Shown: positions 1 to 8,891 of the stretch, piece after piece
Layout of the letters: the number at the start of each line of letters is the position of its first letter
Position numbering within the stretch: the stretch's first letter is position 1
Assembly: GCF_022879595.1 (NCBI RefSeq)
Contig: NZ_CP084266.1
Span: 248,001-312,000 of the forward strand
Length of the DNA stretch: 64,000 nucleotides
Source: Caballeronia sp. Lep1P3
GTDB lineage: Bacteria > Pseudomonadota > Gammaproteobacteria > Burkholderiales > Burkholderiaceae
Reading direction: 5' to 3'
Notes under the pieces: generated by a model
What the model was told of the DNA's origin: nothing
Database searches by the model: none
What the model saw: only the letters and a program-made list of their open reading frames with translations
Position numbers and translations under genes: made by a program

Positions 1-1037
1 TCGCGCATCGTCTCCGCAATAACCGTAGAGTTCTGCTGATTGCGCGGAACCACCCGCAGAGCCCCGTTGCGCCCTCGTTGAAAATACTCGACCTTGGAGC
101 CCGCGCATAACGTGCCATCAAGCTCGCGCATTAGCGCGTCCAGGTCTGTGTTAGCGGCCGCCGTTTCGACATGAAACTCGCAAAGGATGCCTTTGCGTAC
201 GAACTGTAGAAACTCGAAGTGGATGTTGCGGCCGATGCCCGGCAGATAAAGCTGGCGATAATGGCTGGAGTGGTTTGAGACCGCCGGCACCCCCGGCAAC
301 GCCCGAAAGTCGGCGACCACCGCATCCAGATGCTCGTAACTGCGGCGCTCGCCGCGCCCTTTGGTCAGTACCGCTGCACTCGTGCGACCGATAACGGAAG
401 GAGCGATAGCCCGCTGCTTGTCATCGGAGGTCTTGAACTGCGGCAACTCGACGCCCAAGACCTCAACATCCTTCATTTGCTCATTGAGAAACTCGATTAC
501 CCGGCGGAGCTGCGGAGGCAACTCGTCGGCCACGAACACCAGCCGAATATTGCCACGGCGCAGGTTGTTCTCAACGGCTTGCCAGAAGTCCTCTTCGGCA
601 AACTCCGTTTCCTCTAAAAAGGCTTCCAGTACGCTCTCCGCGTTGGGTCCACACTGCTGCAGGAACTGCTCCTTGATTTCGGATTGAGGCCAATACACCA
701 CGCCGTTAGCCGCATAGTCGAGTAGCTGGCCAACGATCTCCCTGCGGATCTCCCGGTTCTTGCTGCGTTTGACCTCGACGAGGGTTGGGACGGCCAATTG
801 ATCGATGAAGAAATGATCCATCGACCAGCGGTTATTGCCGTTCTCCTGATCCGGGACGCCCATCTCGCGTCGGACCAGCAGGAGTCGGCGCTCGTCCTCC
901 TCGTTTTCGGCTGTGCAACCACCCAGCAGCGCTGGGTGCCTGGCGATCAGCTCCTGCAACTCTGTTTCCTGCAGCGGCGTTGCTGGGTTCATCTTTACAA
1001 GACTCGTGTCTTGACCAACAAGGAAAACGCCGGGCAT
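1..1037 (-). CDS. PD-(D/E)XK nuclease-like protein, 3' end cut by window edge
   Basis: Reading leftwards from ATG 1037 there is an open frame of at least 345 codons that runs off the window. ATG 1037 is chosen because an AGGAA Shine-Dalgarno lies about 6 bases upstream; an internal ATG at 992 has no good site. The N-terminal part has a leucine/histidine motif (LQELIARHPALL, about residues 27-38) seen in nuclease families related to NucS/DUF91. It is followed by Asp74 and the pair Glu88-x-Lys90, with Gln104 on the next helix, which matches a PD-(D/E)XK active site (D-x13-ExK, then Q). The catalytic assignment is inferred from this pattern; no family is named with certainty. GC is lower than in the core genes, consistent with an acquired island. 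Its neighbour is the disrupted Ntn-hydrolase-like gene. Confidence 0.6.
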   Translation of the reverse strand, partial: MPGVFLVGQDTSLVKMNPATPLQETELQELIARHPALLGGCTAENEEDERRLLLVRREMGVPDQENGNNRWSMDHFFIDQLAVPTLVEVKRSKNREIRREIVGQLLDYAANGVVYWPQSEIKEQFLQQCGPNAESVLEAFLEETEFAEEDFWQAVENNLRRGNIRLVFVADELPPQLRRVIEFLNEQMKDVEVLGVELPQFKTSDDKQRAIAPSVIGRTSAAVLTKGRGERRSYEHLDAVVADFRALPGVPAVSNHSSHYRQLYLPGIGRNIHFEFLQFVRKGILCEFHVETAAANTDLDALMRELDGTLCAGSKVEYFQRGRNGALRVVPRNQQNSTVIAETMR

Positions 1038-1436
1038 CAAGGTTCCTATTAAGATATTACCGGGCGACGCACACTAAAAAGCGACTACAGGTGGCCCTAG
1101 CTAGATTAGCATTGTACCGAGGCATTACGTCTCCTTGGTTGATTTCGCCCGAACGCAGTTTAAGGGTCGTTCAGGGACGGCTTCATCGGGCACAAGTCGA
1201 CTAGCATGCAACGGTCGCGGAGGTGCTGGCCGGACGTTCGAGCGTCAGCGGCGTATTCCAAAATGGCGATCCGGCGAGTTCTCAAGTTTCGCGTTCCATT
1301 GCCGTAGTGTCGGATTGAGCGCCCTTCATCCAGTGCTGCCGCGCTGGCCGAGCGTACGGGCCTAGATTAGAGTGATTTTTTTAAATTCTGGCTAACAGAT
1401 GGCACACGTCAATTTTTCAATTTCGGGGAACAATGT
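1038..1436. other. Intergenic, no gene supported
   Basis: This 399-base stretch lies between two divergent island genes. The short open frames here have no ribosome site or recognisable protein. It probably carries both promoters: AT-rich patches sit upstream of the nuclease-like gene (a TAATAT element about 15 bases before its start) and at about 1366-1400 before the Ntn-like gene. Confidence 0.5.
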
Positions 1437-1611
1437 ATGACAATCGCCGCCGCATGGGTTCGCACTTTGGAGAATGGCGCAGAGGAGTTGATATTTTGTT
1501 CCGACAGCCGGCTTAGCAATGGGAAGCGATTCGACCACTGTCAGAAGACGTTTCGGTTTGCTCGGACGGATGCGGCAATCTGTTTTGCGGGAGGTACCGA
1601 CTGGGCTTACC

Positions 1612-2976
1612 GAACCTATCCGCGTTTTTGTGGGCGAGGCGGTTAGCGGAGTTACCCGCGTGCGTTGGTAAAACGCTCTCCAAACAGAATAGCGAACTGG
1701 TTCATGGCGGAGGACCAGTCAAATGCCGCCCGTACCGACTTCGCCAGCACATTGCGCAATGCCAGCCAAAGCAGCTTGATGGCGGCCTCGTCGTTGGGGA
1801 AGTGGCCGCGCGTCCTGATGATCTTGCGCAGTTGCATGTTCAGACTCTCAATGGCATTGGTGGTGTACACCACCCGGCGTATCGCCGGGGGAAACACAAA
1901 GAACGGTGTGACGTTCTCCCATGCCCGTCGCCATGACTGCACGATGGTCGGATACTTCGCGCCCCATGGCCCTTCGGCAAAGGCCTCCAGCGCCTGCTGC
2001 GCGGCCTGTTCGCTGGCCGCCCCATAGATCGGACGCAACGCGGCGGCGACGCTTTACGGTCCTTGTAGCTGGCGTATTCCAGGCTGTTGCGGATCAGGTG
2101 CACGATGCAGGTCTGCACGGCCGTGCGCGGGTACGCTGTGCCGATCGCCTCGGCCAGCCTTCAGGCCGTCGACGACCGCGATCAGGATGTCCTGGCAGCC
2201 CCTGGTCTTCAGTTCATTGAACACCTTCAGCCAGAACTTCGCGCCTTCGGTCTGCTCGATCCACAGGCCGAGCACGTCGCGCTGGCCGTCGGCCTGAATG
2301 CCCAGCGCCAGATACACCGCCTTGTTGCTCACCACGCCGTCGCCACGGATCTTCACGCGCAGCGCGTCGAAGAACACCACCGGGTACATCGCCTCGAGTG
2401 GACGGCTTTGCCAGGCCAGCGTTTCAGCCATCACCTCATCGGTGACCGAACTGATGAAATCGGGTGAGACCTCGGTGCCATAGCTTTCGGCCAGAAATGC
2501 CTGAATCTCGCGCACGCTCATGCCGCGTGCGTACATGGCGATGATGCGCTCGTCAAAGCCCGCGAAACGGCGCTCGTGCCTGGGAATCAGGATCGGCTCG
2601 AAGCTGCCTTCACGGTCGCGCGGCAGATCGACCCGCACCGCGCCGCGCTCGGTGATGACGGTCTTGCCGCTGGCGCCGTTGCGTTCATTGGTCTGCTCGG
2701 CAGGCTTGGGCTGGCCGGGCCGGTAGCCCAGATGCATGCTCATTTCCGCGCCCATCGCGCGTTCGATGAGCGCCTTGTTGAACGCCAGCATCAGGTCCTG
2801 GACCTCACCGGGCGTCATCGGACCCTTCACCAGCTCATCAAGCAGCGCTTCAGGCAACTCAGGCAGCGGCCCGCGGGCCGCTGCCTGAGACGCGACGGTG
2901 CGTTTCTTCTTCATCGGCATATCCATGACTTTTACCTCTCATGATATGCCTCGCCCACGGAATTACGGATAGGTCC
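1612..2976 (-). mobile_element. IS256-family insertion sequence, copy 1
   Basis: This 1365-bp element is flanked by an exact 8-bp target duplication, GGCTTACC, at 1604-1611 and 2977-2984. The terminal inverted repeats are about 28 bp and imperfect: GAACCTATCCGC at the left end pairs with GGACCTATCCGT read inward from the right, both ending in GTGGGCGAGG. It carries one transposase gene on the minus strand, which is frameshifted twice. It is nearly identical to the element at 3970-5441 but inserted in the opposite orientation, and it interrupts the Ntn-hydrolase-like gene. Confidence 0.93.
1652..2926 (-). pseudogene. IS256-family (mutator-type) transposase, frameshifted
   Basis: The DDE transposase begins at ATG 2926, with the same first residues (MDMPMKKKRTVASQ) as the copy at 4020. 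It is broken twice. A 2-base deletion near 2160 (GAAGGCTGG where the other copy has GAAGGGGCTGG) shifts frame after the second catalytic Asp region. A 1-base deletion near 2056, shared with the other copy, shifts it again after the DRKA motif. The remaining C-terminal part, including the TNAIESLN segment with the catalytic Glu, is readable in a third frame to a stop at 1652. The element is probably not autonomous. Confidence 0.88.
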
Positions 2977-3733
2977 GGCTTACCCGATGATCATCGCGGC
3001 GATCAAAGCAGCAGACGTTCACTTGCCCTCGGAGACACGTGCCTTAGGTTTGGCAAAATTCAAAACGCATCTTGTGACTATTCTCAACCAAATGCAGCGT
3101 GAAGTGCATAATTTTGTTCAGGGTGAAAACGTACCTGACATAACTTTTCTGCTAGGTGGCTACGACTGGAAGCTCAAGTGTTTTCGTTTATGGCGCCTGC
3201 AATTCGACGGGTCAAGAGATAGTTTTATTGCCGACGAACGCACGGGAAGCAACAGTTTCGGTGGGATGGGGAAAATCGAAATAGCTGGCGACCAAGAATG
3301 GACCCAAGAGATGCGTGAGCGCCTAAAAATTCTGGTGCAGACAAAGTACGGACTCGACATGCGACAACCCATATCTGCCAGATTCGACATGGAGCCTTTC
3401 GAGGTCATTCGAGATTTATTGCGAAAATCTAATGCCAACGACAGCATCGGAGGCGCCCCTCAAGGCGTCAAGATCTATCAATACCTCAACTCGGGAGACA
3501 TCGGCGTTTTTTGGCCTCGACTAACAGATGGCCGTTTGTTCCTTTCAGGCCGCCCTTTACTTGATTACGAGCGCGCAACGATCAAGTCGGTACTGGACCC
3601 AGACTCACTCAACAGTACTTGGCTGAGCGGAAGTAGTGTTGACGCCGCTTCCAATATGAACAGGGCTAACGAGACGGCTTTCAAACGCGCTGAAGATTGC
3701 GGTGAGAATACCGAGTCAATGATCGAAGATTGA

Positions 3734-3969
3734 TCTTAACAACGTGGTCGCTCGGTGTTATATCCGGCGTAGAGCCGAAGAACGAGCGACTGCTTTCGCT
3801 CAAAGCGACGACGGCGGATCGGTTACGGAAGGGGCGAGATGGGTCGTGAAGACTCGTTCACCTCCGGTGAAGATACCGACGTTTTACCGCGCCGCGTCGC
3901 GAATGACAGCAATGCGGCGAGCTGCAGCCGCGCGGCGGACGAACGGCGAGCGTCGGCTTTGGCCGAATG
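3734..3969. other. Island remnant between disrupted gene and IS pair
   Basis: There are 236 bases between the stop of the Ntn-like gene and the second IS. GC rises here to core levels. Short open frames exist, but none has a ribosome site or a recognisable product. The stretch continues, once both IS elements are removed, at 6805 (…GCCGAATGTCTGTCATTGC…), so the two sides are one ancestral locus. Confidence 0.5.
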
Positions 3970-4019
3970 GGACCTATCCGTAATTCCGTGGGCGAGGCAT
4001 ATCATGAGAGGTAAAAGTC

Positions 4020-5296
4020 ATGGATATGCCGATGAAGAAGAAACGCACCGTCGCGTCTCAGGCAGCGGCCCGCGGGCCGCTGCCTGAGTTGCCTGAAGCG
4101 CTGCTTGATGAGCTGGTGAAGGGTCCGATGACGCCCGGTGAGGTCCAGGACCTGATGCTGGCGTTCAACAAGGCGCTCATCGAACGCGCGATGGGCGCGG
4201 AAATGAGCATGCATCTGGGCTACCGGCCCGGCCAGCCCAAGCCTGCCGAGCAGACCAATGAACGCAACGGCGCCAGCGGCAAGACCGTCATCACCGAGCG
4301 CGGCGCGGTGCGGGTCGATCTGCCGCGCGACCGTGAAGGCAGCTTCGAGCCGATCCTGATTCCCAGGCACGAGCGCCGTTTCGCGGGCTTTGACGAGCGC
4401 ATCATCGCCATGTACGCACGCGGCATGAGCGTGCGCGAGATTCAGGCATTTCTGGCCGAAAGCTATGGCACCGAGGTCTCACCCGATTTCATCAGTTCGG
4501 TCACCGATGAGGTGATGGCTGAAACGCTGGCCTGGCAAAGCCGTCCACTCGAGGCGATGTACCCGGTGGTGTTCTTCGACGCGCTGCGCGTGAAGATCCG
4601 TGGCGACGGCGTGGTGAGCAACAAGGCGGTGTATCTGGCGCTGGGCATTCAGGCCGACGGCCAGCGCGACGTGCTCGGCCTGTGGATCGAGCAGACCGAA
4701 GGCGCGAAGTTCTGGCTGAAGGTGTTCAATGAACTGAAGACCAGGGGCTGCCAGGACATCCTGATCGCGGTCGTCGACGGCCTGAAGGGGCTGGCCGAGG
4801 CGATCGGCACAGCGTACCCGCGCACGGCCGTGCAGACCTGCATCGTGCACCTGATCCGCAACAGCCTGGAATACGCCAGCTACAAGGACCGTAAAGCGTC
4901 GCCGCCGCGTTGCGTCCGATCTATGGGGCGGCCAGCGAACAGGCCGCGCAGCAGGCGCTGGAGGCCTTTGCCGAAGGGCCATGGGGCGCGAAGTATCCGA
5001 CCATCGTGCAGTCATGGCGACGGGCATGGGAGAACGTCACACCGTTCTTTGTGTTTCCCCCGGCGATACGCCGGGTGGTGTACACCACCAATGCCATTGA
5101 GAGTCTGAACATGCAACTGCGCAAGATCATCAGGACGCGCGGCCACTTCCCCAACGACGAGGCCGCCATCAAGCTGCTTTGGCTGGCATTGCGCAATGTG
5201 CTGGCGAAGTCGGTACGGGCGGCATTTGACTGGTCCTCCGCCATGAACCAGTTCGCTATTCTGTTTGGAGAGCGTTTTACCAACGCACGCGGGTAA
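4020..5296 (+). pseudogene. IS256-family transposase, one frameshift
   Basis: The gene starts at ATG 4020 behind GAGAGG. The frame is intact through about 290 codons, covering the N-terminal DNA-binding part and the DDE residues in VVFFDAL and AVVDGLKG. One base is missing just after the DRKA motif near 4898 (GCG-TC-GCC, where GCG-NTC-GCC is expected by comparison with the intact transposase at 5506). The rest, including TNAIESLN, is readable in another frame to the stop at 5296. An intact version would be about 425 residues. Copy 1 shares the same lesion, so either it predates their divergence or it was copied between them. Confidence 0.88.
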
Positions 5297-5441
5297 CTCC
5301 GCTAACCGCCTCGCCCACAAAAACGCGGATAGGTTCGGTCCTCCGCCATGAACCAGTTCGCTATTCTGTTTGGAGAGCGTTTTACCAACGCACGCGGGTA
5401 ACTCCGCTAACCGCCTCGCCCACAAAAACGCGGATAGGTTC
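5232..5441. repeat. Tandem 105-bp duplication of IS right terminus
   Basis: Bases 5232-5336 are repeated exactly at 5337-5441. The unit contains the last codons and stop of the transposase plus the whole right inverted repeat. The target-site duplication follows only the second unit. Confidence 0.95.
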
Positions 5442-5452
5442 GCCGAATGTCT

Positions 5453-6796
5453 GGGTCTGTCAGTAATTTCGTGTTCAAGGCATATGATGCTCCCCAGGAG
5501 AAAATATGCCTCGCAAACCCAAGAGCCCACCGGTAGACCTGCCGACGATTCCAGCGGAGCTGCTTGAGCAGTTCGGCAACGGCCCGATGACGGCGGAATC
5601 GATCAACGCCGCGACCATGGCGCTGAAGAAAGCGTTGATTGAGCGCGCGCTCGGCGGCGAGATGAACCATCATCTGGGCTATTTATCGGGCGCGGCCAAG
5701 CCGGCCGCCGTCAACAACCAGCGCAACGGCAAGAGTGCCAAGACCGTTCTAACTGAAGACGGTCCGATCCGCATCGAGGTGCCGCGCGACCGCGACGGCA
5801 GCTTTGAGCCGCTGCTAATCCCCAAGCACGAACGACGCTTCACGGGCTTCGATGAGAAGATCGTCGCCATGTACGCCCGGGGCATGACCGTACGCGAGAT
5901 CCAGGGATTCTTGCAGGAGCAGTACGGCACGGAAGTCTCGCCCGAGTTCATCAGCTCGGTCACCGACGAGGTAATGGCTGAAGTCACCGCGTGGCAATCC
6001 CGGCCGCTCGAGCCCATGTATCCGGTTGTGTTCTTCGATGCTTTGCGCGTGAAGATTCGCGAAGATGGTGTGGTACGCAACAAGGCCGTCTACCTTGCGC
6101 TGGGGGTGCTGCCCGACGGCACGCGCGATATTCTCGGCTTGTGGATCGAGAACACCGAGGGCGCCAAGTTCTGGATGAAGGTGTTCAACGATTTGAAGAC
6201 CCGCGGCGTGAACGACATCCTGATCGCCGTGACCGACGGCCTGAAAGGCATGCCAGAGGCACTGGCCGTCGTGTTTCCGGCAACCACGCTACAAACCTGC
6301 ATCGTCCACCTGATTCGCAACAGCCTTGATTACGCGAGTTGGAAGGACCGTAAGGGACTGGCTGCGGCGATACGACCGATCTACACAGCGGCAAGCGCAG
6401 AGGCCGCGCAGGCCGAACTCGACGCGTTTAACGAAGGGCCGTGGGGGCAACGGTTCCCGACGGTCAGCGCCGCTTGGCGCAACGCCTGGGACCGCGTCAT
6501 TCCGTTCTTTGCGTTCCCGCCGGCGGTGCGTAAGGTCATTTACACAACAAATGCCATTGAAAATATCAACGCGCAGCTACGCAAGATCATTAAGACGCGA
6601 GGCCACTTCCCGACCGACGATGCCGCCACGAAACTCATCTGGCTTGCCCTGCGCAACATCACGGCCGGGTGGAGTCGTTCCGCTCAGGATTGGAAGCAGG
6701 CCATGAACCAATTCGCTATCCTTTACGCGGATCGATTCGTTCGATCGTCCGTGTGAATCTCAACCTCGCCTTGAACACGGAAATTCTGACACTCCC
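5453..6796 (+). mobile_element. IS256-family insertion sequence, distinct type, intact
   Basis: This 1344-bp element has imperfect inverted repeats: left GGGTCTGTCAGTAATTTCG and right, read inward, GGGAGTGTCAGAATTTCCG, both continuing into TGTTCAAGG. It is bounded by the 8-bp direct repeat GAATGTCT at 5445-5452 and 6797-6804. The left duplication overlaps the right target duplication of the preceding IS by five bases, so it inserted immediately next to, and after or nearly with, that element. It carries one complete transposase gene. Confidence 0.93.
5506..6756 (+). CDS. IS256-family transposase, intact
   Basis: A mutator-type DDE transposase of 416 residues, the normal length for the family. 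ATG 5506 follows an AGGAGA ribosome site. The catalytic triad is visible as Asp178 (PVVFFDAL), Asp244 (AVTDGLKG) and Glu352 (TNAIENIN). The family's conserved C-Q/H region (LQTCIVHLIRNSL, about 262-274) lies between the second Asp and the Glu. It is clearly related to the broken transposases of the two neighbouring elements, but the inverted repeats differ, so it is a separate IS type. It should be able to mobilise its own ends; action on the neighbouring elements' ends is uncertain. Confidence 0.95.
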   Translation: MPRKPKSPPVDLPTIPAELLEQFGNGPMTAESINAATMALKKALIERALGGEMNHHLGYLSGAAKPAAVNNQRNGKSAKTVLTEDGPIRIEVPRDRDGSFEPLLIPKHERRFTGFDEKIVAMYARGMTVREIQGFLQEQYGTEVSPEFISSVTDEVMAEVTAWQSRPLEPMYPVVFFDALRVKIREDGVVRNKAVYLALGVLPDGTRDILGLWIENTEGAKFWMKVFNDLKTRGVNDILIAVTDGLKGMPEALAVVFPATTLQTCIVHLIRNSLDYASWKDRKGLAAAIRPIYTAASAEAAQAELDAFNEGPWGQRFPTVSAAWRNAWDRVIPFFAFPPAVRKVIYTTNAIENINAQLRKIIKTRGHFPTDDAATKLIWLALRNITAGWSRSAQDWKQAMNQFAILYADRFVRSSV

Positions 6797-6973
6797 GAAT
6801 GTCTGTCATTGCTCCGTTACTCCGAGCGTCGGCTGGGCGGCCGAAGCGTGTCGCGGAGCTACTCGTGCGTCAGCCGACGACAGTGTGTCGATGAACACGA
6901 CTGCGCTCACAGTGACAAACCCTAGATCGATCTCGGGCAAGTGGCGAACATGCGCATCGAAGGTAGGCATCGC

Positions 6974-8413
6974 TCACGCACCCCGCACCTCGCCGGCACC
7001 CAGCAAATACAGATCCCTCAACCGTCCCACACCGCCCCCGCACTTTCGAAACCCAACCCCACTCCTCAACCACCCCACCCACCCCCGCTCAACCGCCCCA
7101 CCTGCACCCCCAACGCCACCCCGCGTGACCATAAACACCGTAAGCGCCATCCACAGCCCGTGATTCCCCATCGCCCCAACAAGCGCCCACGCAGCAACCG
7201 CAAACACCGCAAACGACACCCCCATCGCCACCATCAACTCCCGCGTCCTGGTCGCGCCGATAAACACCCCATCGAGCTGAAACCCTGCCACCGATGCAAG
7301 CGGCAGCACCGCCGCCCACGGCAAATAACGCAGCGCGGCGGCGCGCACGACGGCCTGATCCGTCAGCTGTCCGATGATCCACTCGCCGCCCAGCCAATAA
7401 GCGACCGAAAACCCCGCCGCGCCGATGACCGACCACAGCATCGTCACCTTGACGGCCTGACGGAACGCGTGACGGTCGCGCGCGCCGGCAGCCGCGCCGA
7501 CGAGCGCTTCGGCGGCATGCGCGAAGCCGTCAAGTCCGTAGGCCGTGAACGTCTGGAAGTTGAGCAGCAGCGCGTTCGCGGCGAGCAGGGCATCGCCCTG
7601 ACGCGCGCCCAGATGCGCGAACCAGCCGAACGCGCCGAGCAGACACAGCGTCCGGATGAAGATGTCGCGGTTGATCGCGACGAGCCGCCTGATCGCATGC
7701 CCGTCAAAAAGCGCGCGGACCCCGAGCGGCGCCAAGCCGCGTTCCCGCAAGCGCCAGAGCAGCGCGACACCCAGCGCGAAGCCGCAAAAATCCGCGAACG
7801 CAGTCGCCGCGCCGATGCCCGCGATTCCCCAGCCGAAGCGGTAGACGGAGAGCAGCACGGCAACCACATTCATCGCGTTGATGAACACCTGCACGACGAG
7901 CGCGAGGCGCACGCGCTGGCAGCCGAGCAGATACCCGAGCACCACGTAATTGGCGAGCGCGAACGGCGCGGCCCAGATGCGCGCGTGGCAATACGTGCTC
8001 GCGGTTTGCTGCACCGCCGCGCTGCCGCCGAGCGCGACGAGCGCATAACGGACGATGGGCGCCTGCAGCACGAGCACGGCCACGCCGATCGCGAGCGCCA
8101 GCATCAGCGCGCGCAGCAGGCTTGCGCGCAGCGCGACGGCATCGCGGGCGCCGAACGCCTGCGCGACGAGTCCGGTCGTGCCCATGCGAAGAAAGCCGAA
8201 GCCCCAGAACACGAAGCTGAACACGAGGCCGCCGAGCGCGACGCCGCCGAGATACTGCGGACCATCGAGATGGCCGGCGACGGCGGTATCGACTGCGCCG
8301 AGAATCGGCTGCGTCAGATTGGCGAGCACGATTGGAAGCGCGAGCGTCAGCACGCGCCGATGCCAGCGCACGGGCAGGGCGGCAGATTGTGAAGCGTCAG
8401 GGGAAGAGGTCAA
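6974..8413 (-). CDS. MATE-family efflux transporter (DinF-like)
   Basis: This is a multidrug/toxin extrusion antiporter of the inner membrane with about 12 hydrophobic segments. The N-terminal [25 protein letters not shown] is characteristic of the DinF branch, which couples H+ or Na+ entry to export of drugs or organic cations. The start used here is TTG 8413; no convincing ribosome site is visible and a GTG slightly downstream is possible. The last about 50 residues after FMVTRG are Gly/Val/Trp-rich and unlike the family. Removing one base in a short G run (plus-strand C run at 7119-7122) gives [13 protein letters not shown] and a stop at 7066, the usual length. The C-terminus is therefore probably frameshifted. 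The substrate cannot be told from sequence. Confidence 0.85.
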   Translation of the reverse strand: MTSSPDASQSAALPVRWHRRVLTLALPIVLANLTQPILGAVDTAVAGHLDGPQYLGGVALGGLVFSFVFWGFGFLRMGTTGLVAQAFGARDAVALRASLLRALMLALAIGVAVLVLQAPIVRYALVALGGSAAVQQTASTYCHARIWAAPFALANYVVLGYLLGCQRVRLALVVQVFINAMNVVAVLLSVYRFGWGIAGIGAATAFADFCGFALGVALLWRLRERGLAPLGVRALFDGHAIRRLVAINRDIFIRTLCLLGAFGWFAHLGARQGDALLAANALLLNFQTFTAYGLDGFAHAAEALVGAAAGARDRHAFRQAVKVTMLWSVIGAAGFSVAYWLGGEWIIGQLTDQAVVRAAALRYLPWAAVLPLASVAGFQLDGVFIGATRTRELMVAMGVSFAVFAVAAWALVGAMGNHGLWMALTVFMVTRGGVGGAGGAVERGWVGWLRSGVGFRKCGGGVGRLRDLYLLGAGEVRGA

Positions 8414-8553
8414 GTGCGGGTCCGTGGTCGCGTCGGCAGAAGAAAGACGAGGAGAAAGGCGAAGAGAAGGGCGACATTGTCGTCAGCGCGGCGAGGCGGC
8501 GCAACGTCGCGGCGCGCCCGATAATGCGGCTCCGTCGAAACGCGCGCTTCGTG

Positions 8554-8871
8554 ATGAAAACCTTCCTGCTCTACGTCGTGACCGCGATAGCGGAAATCGG
8601 GGGCTGTTACTTTCCTTACCGATGGCTGAAGGCGGGCGGCTCGCCGTGGCTCGTCGTGCCGGGTGCCTTGTCGCTCGCGCTCTTCGCGTGGCTCCTGACG
8701 CTGCACGAGACCGCCGCGGGCCGCGTGTATGCCGCGTATGGCGGCGTCTACATCGGCGTGGCGATCGCCTGGCTCTGGGCAATCGAGCGCATTCGGCCAA
8801 CCGTGTGGGACATCACCGGCGCGGCCATCGCGCTGGTCGGCATGAGCGTGATCGCGTTCCAGCCGCGCTGA
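8554..8871 (+). CDS. ynfA: YnfA/UPF0060 family small membrane protein
   Basis: A 105-residue inner-membrane protein with four hydrophobic segments. It matches the YnfA family in the N-terminal [19 protein letters not shown] and in the [20 protein letters not shown] segment. The usual length is 105-110. ATG 8554 is chosen because it starts exactly at the first hydrophobic helix; longer readings add only charged noncoding-like sequence. The family is distantly related to small multidrug resistance proteins, but its substrate is not established. It is divergent from the MATE gene and convergent with the DUF2891 gene. Confidence 0.9.
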   Translation: MKTFLLYVVTAIAEIGGCYFPYRWLKAGGSPWLVVPGALSLALFAWLLTLHETAAGRVYAAYGGVYIGVAIAWLWAIERIRPTVWDITGAAIALVGMSVIAFQPR

Positions 8872-8891
8872 CCGCATCCGTCACATACCGC

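Larger units (their letters stand above)
1437..3733 (+). pseudogene. Ntn-hydrolase (proteasome-like) fold protein, split by IS insertion
   Basis: The first 58 codons (1437-1611) begin MTIAAAWVR and continue with SDSRLSNG and ICFAGGTDW, which resemble the first strands of proteasome/HslV-type Ntn hydrolases (Thr2 near the N-terminus, SDSR turn). At 1611 an IS256-family element interrupts the frame. Beyond it, at 2985, the same frame resumes and continues to a stop at 3733. Removing the IS (1612-2976) and one copy of the 8-bp target duplication joins the halves exactly in frame, giving about 307 residues with a FLLGGYDWK segment typical of this fold. The C-terminal part could be re-expressed from ATG 2987 but would lack the N-terminal nucleophile. 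Fold and function are inferred; the interruption and rejoining are seen directly. No intact downstream partner is evident. Confidence 0.7.
3970..5441 (+). mobile_element. IS256-family insertion sequence, copy 2 with duplicated right end
   Basis: This is the same element as at 1612-2976, in plus orientation. The left inverted repeat starts at 3970 (GGACCTATCCGT). The right end occurs twice, ending at 5336 and again at 5441, because the last 105 bp are tandemly duplicated. The 8-bp target duplication GCCGAATG is found at 3962-3969 and 5442-5449, so the outer end is the true junction. Without the duplication the element is 1367 bp, which matches copy 1 plus its 2-base deletion. Confidence 0.92.

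Noticed and set aside
3744..3983. Small gene downstream of the disrupted Ntn-like gene
   Set aside because: No ribosome site, no similarity recognised, and the frame would run into the IS end.
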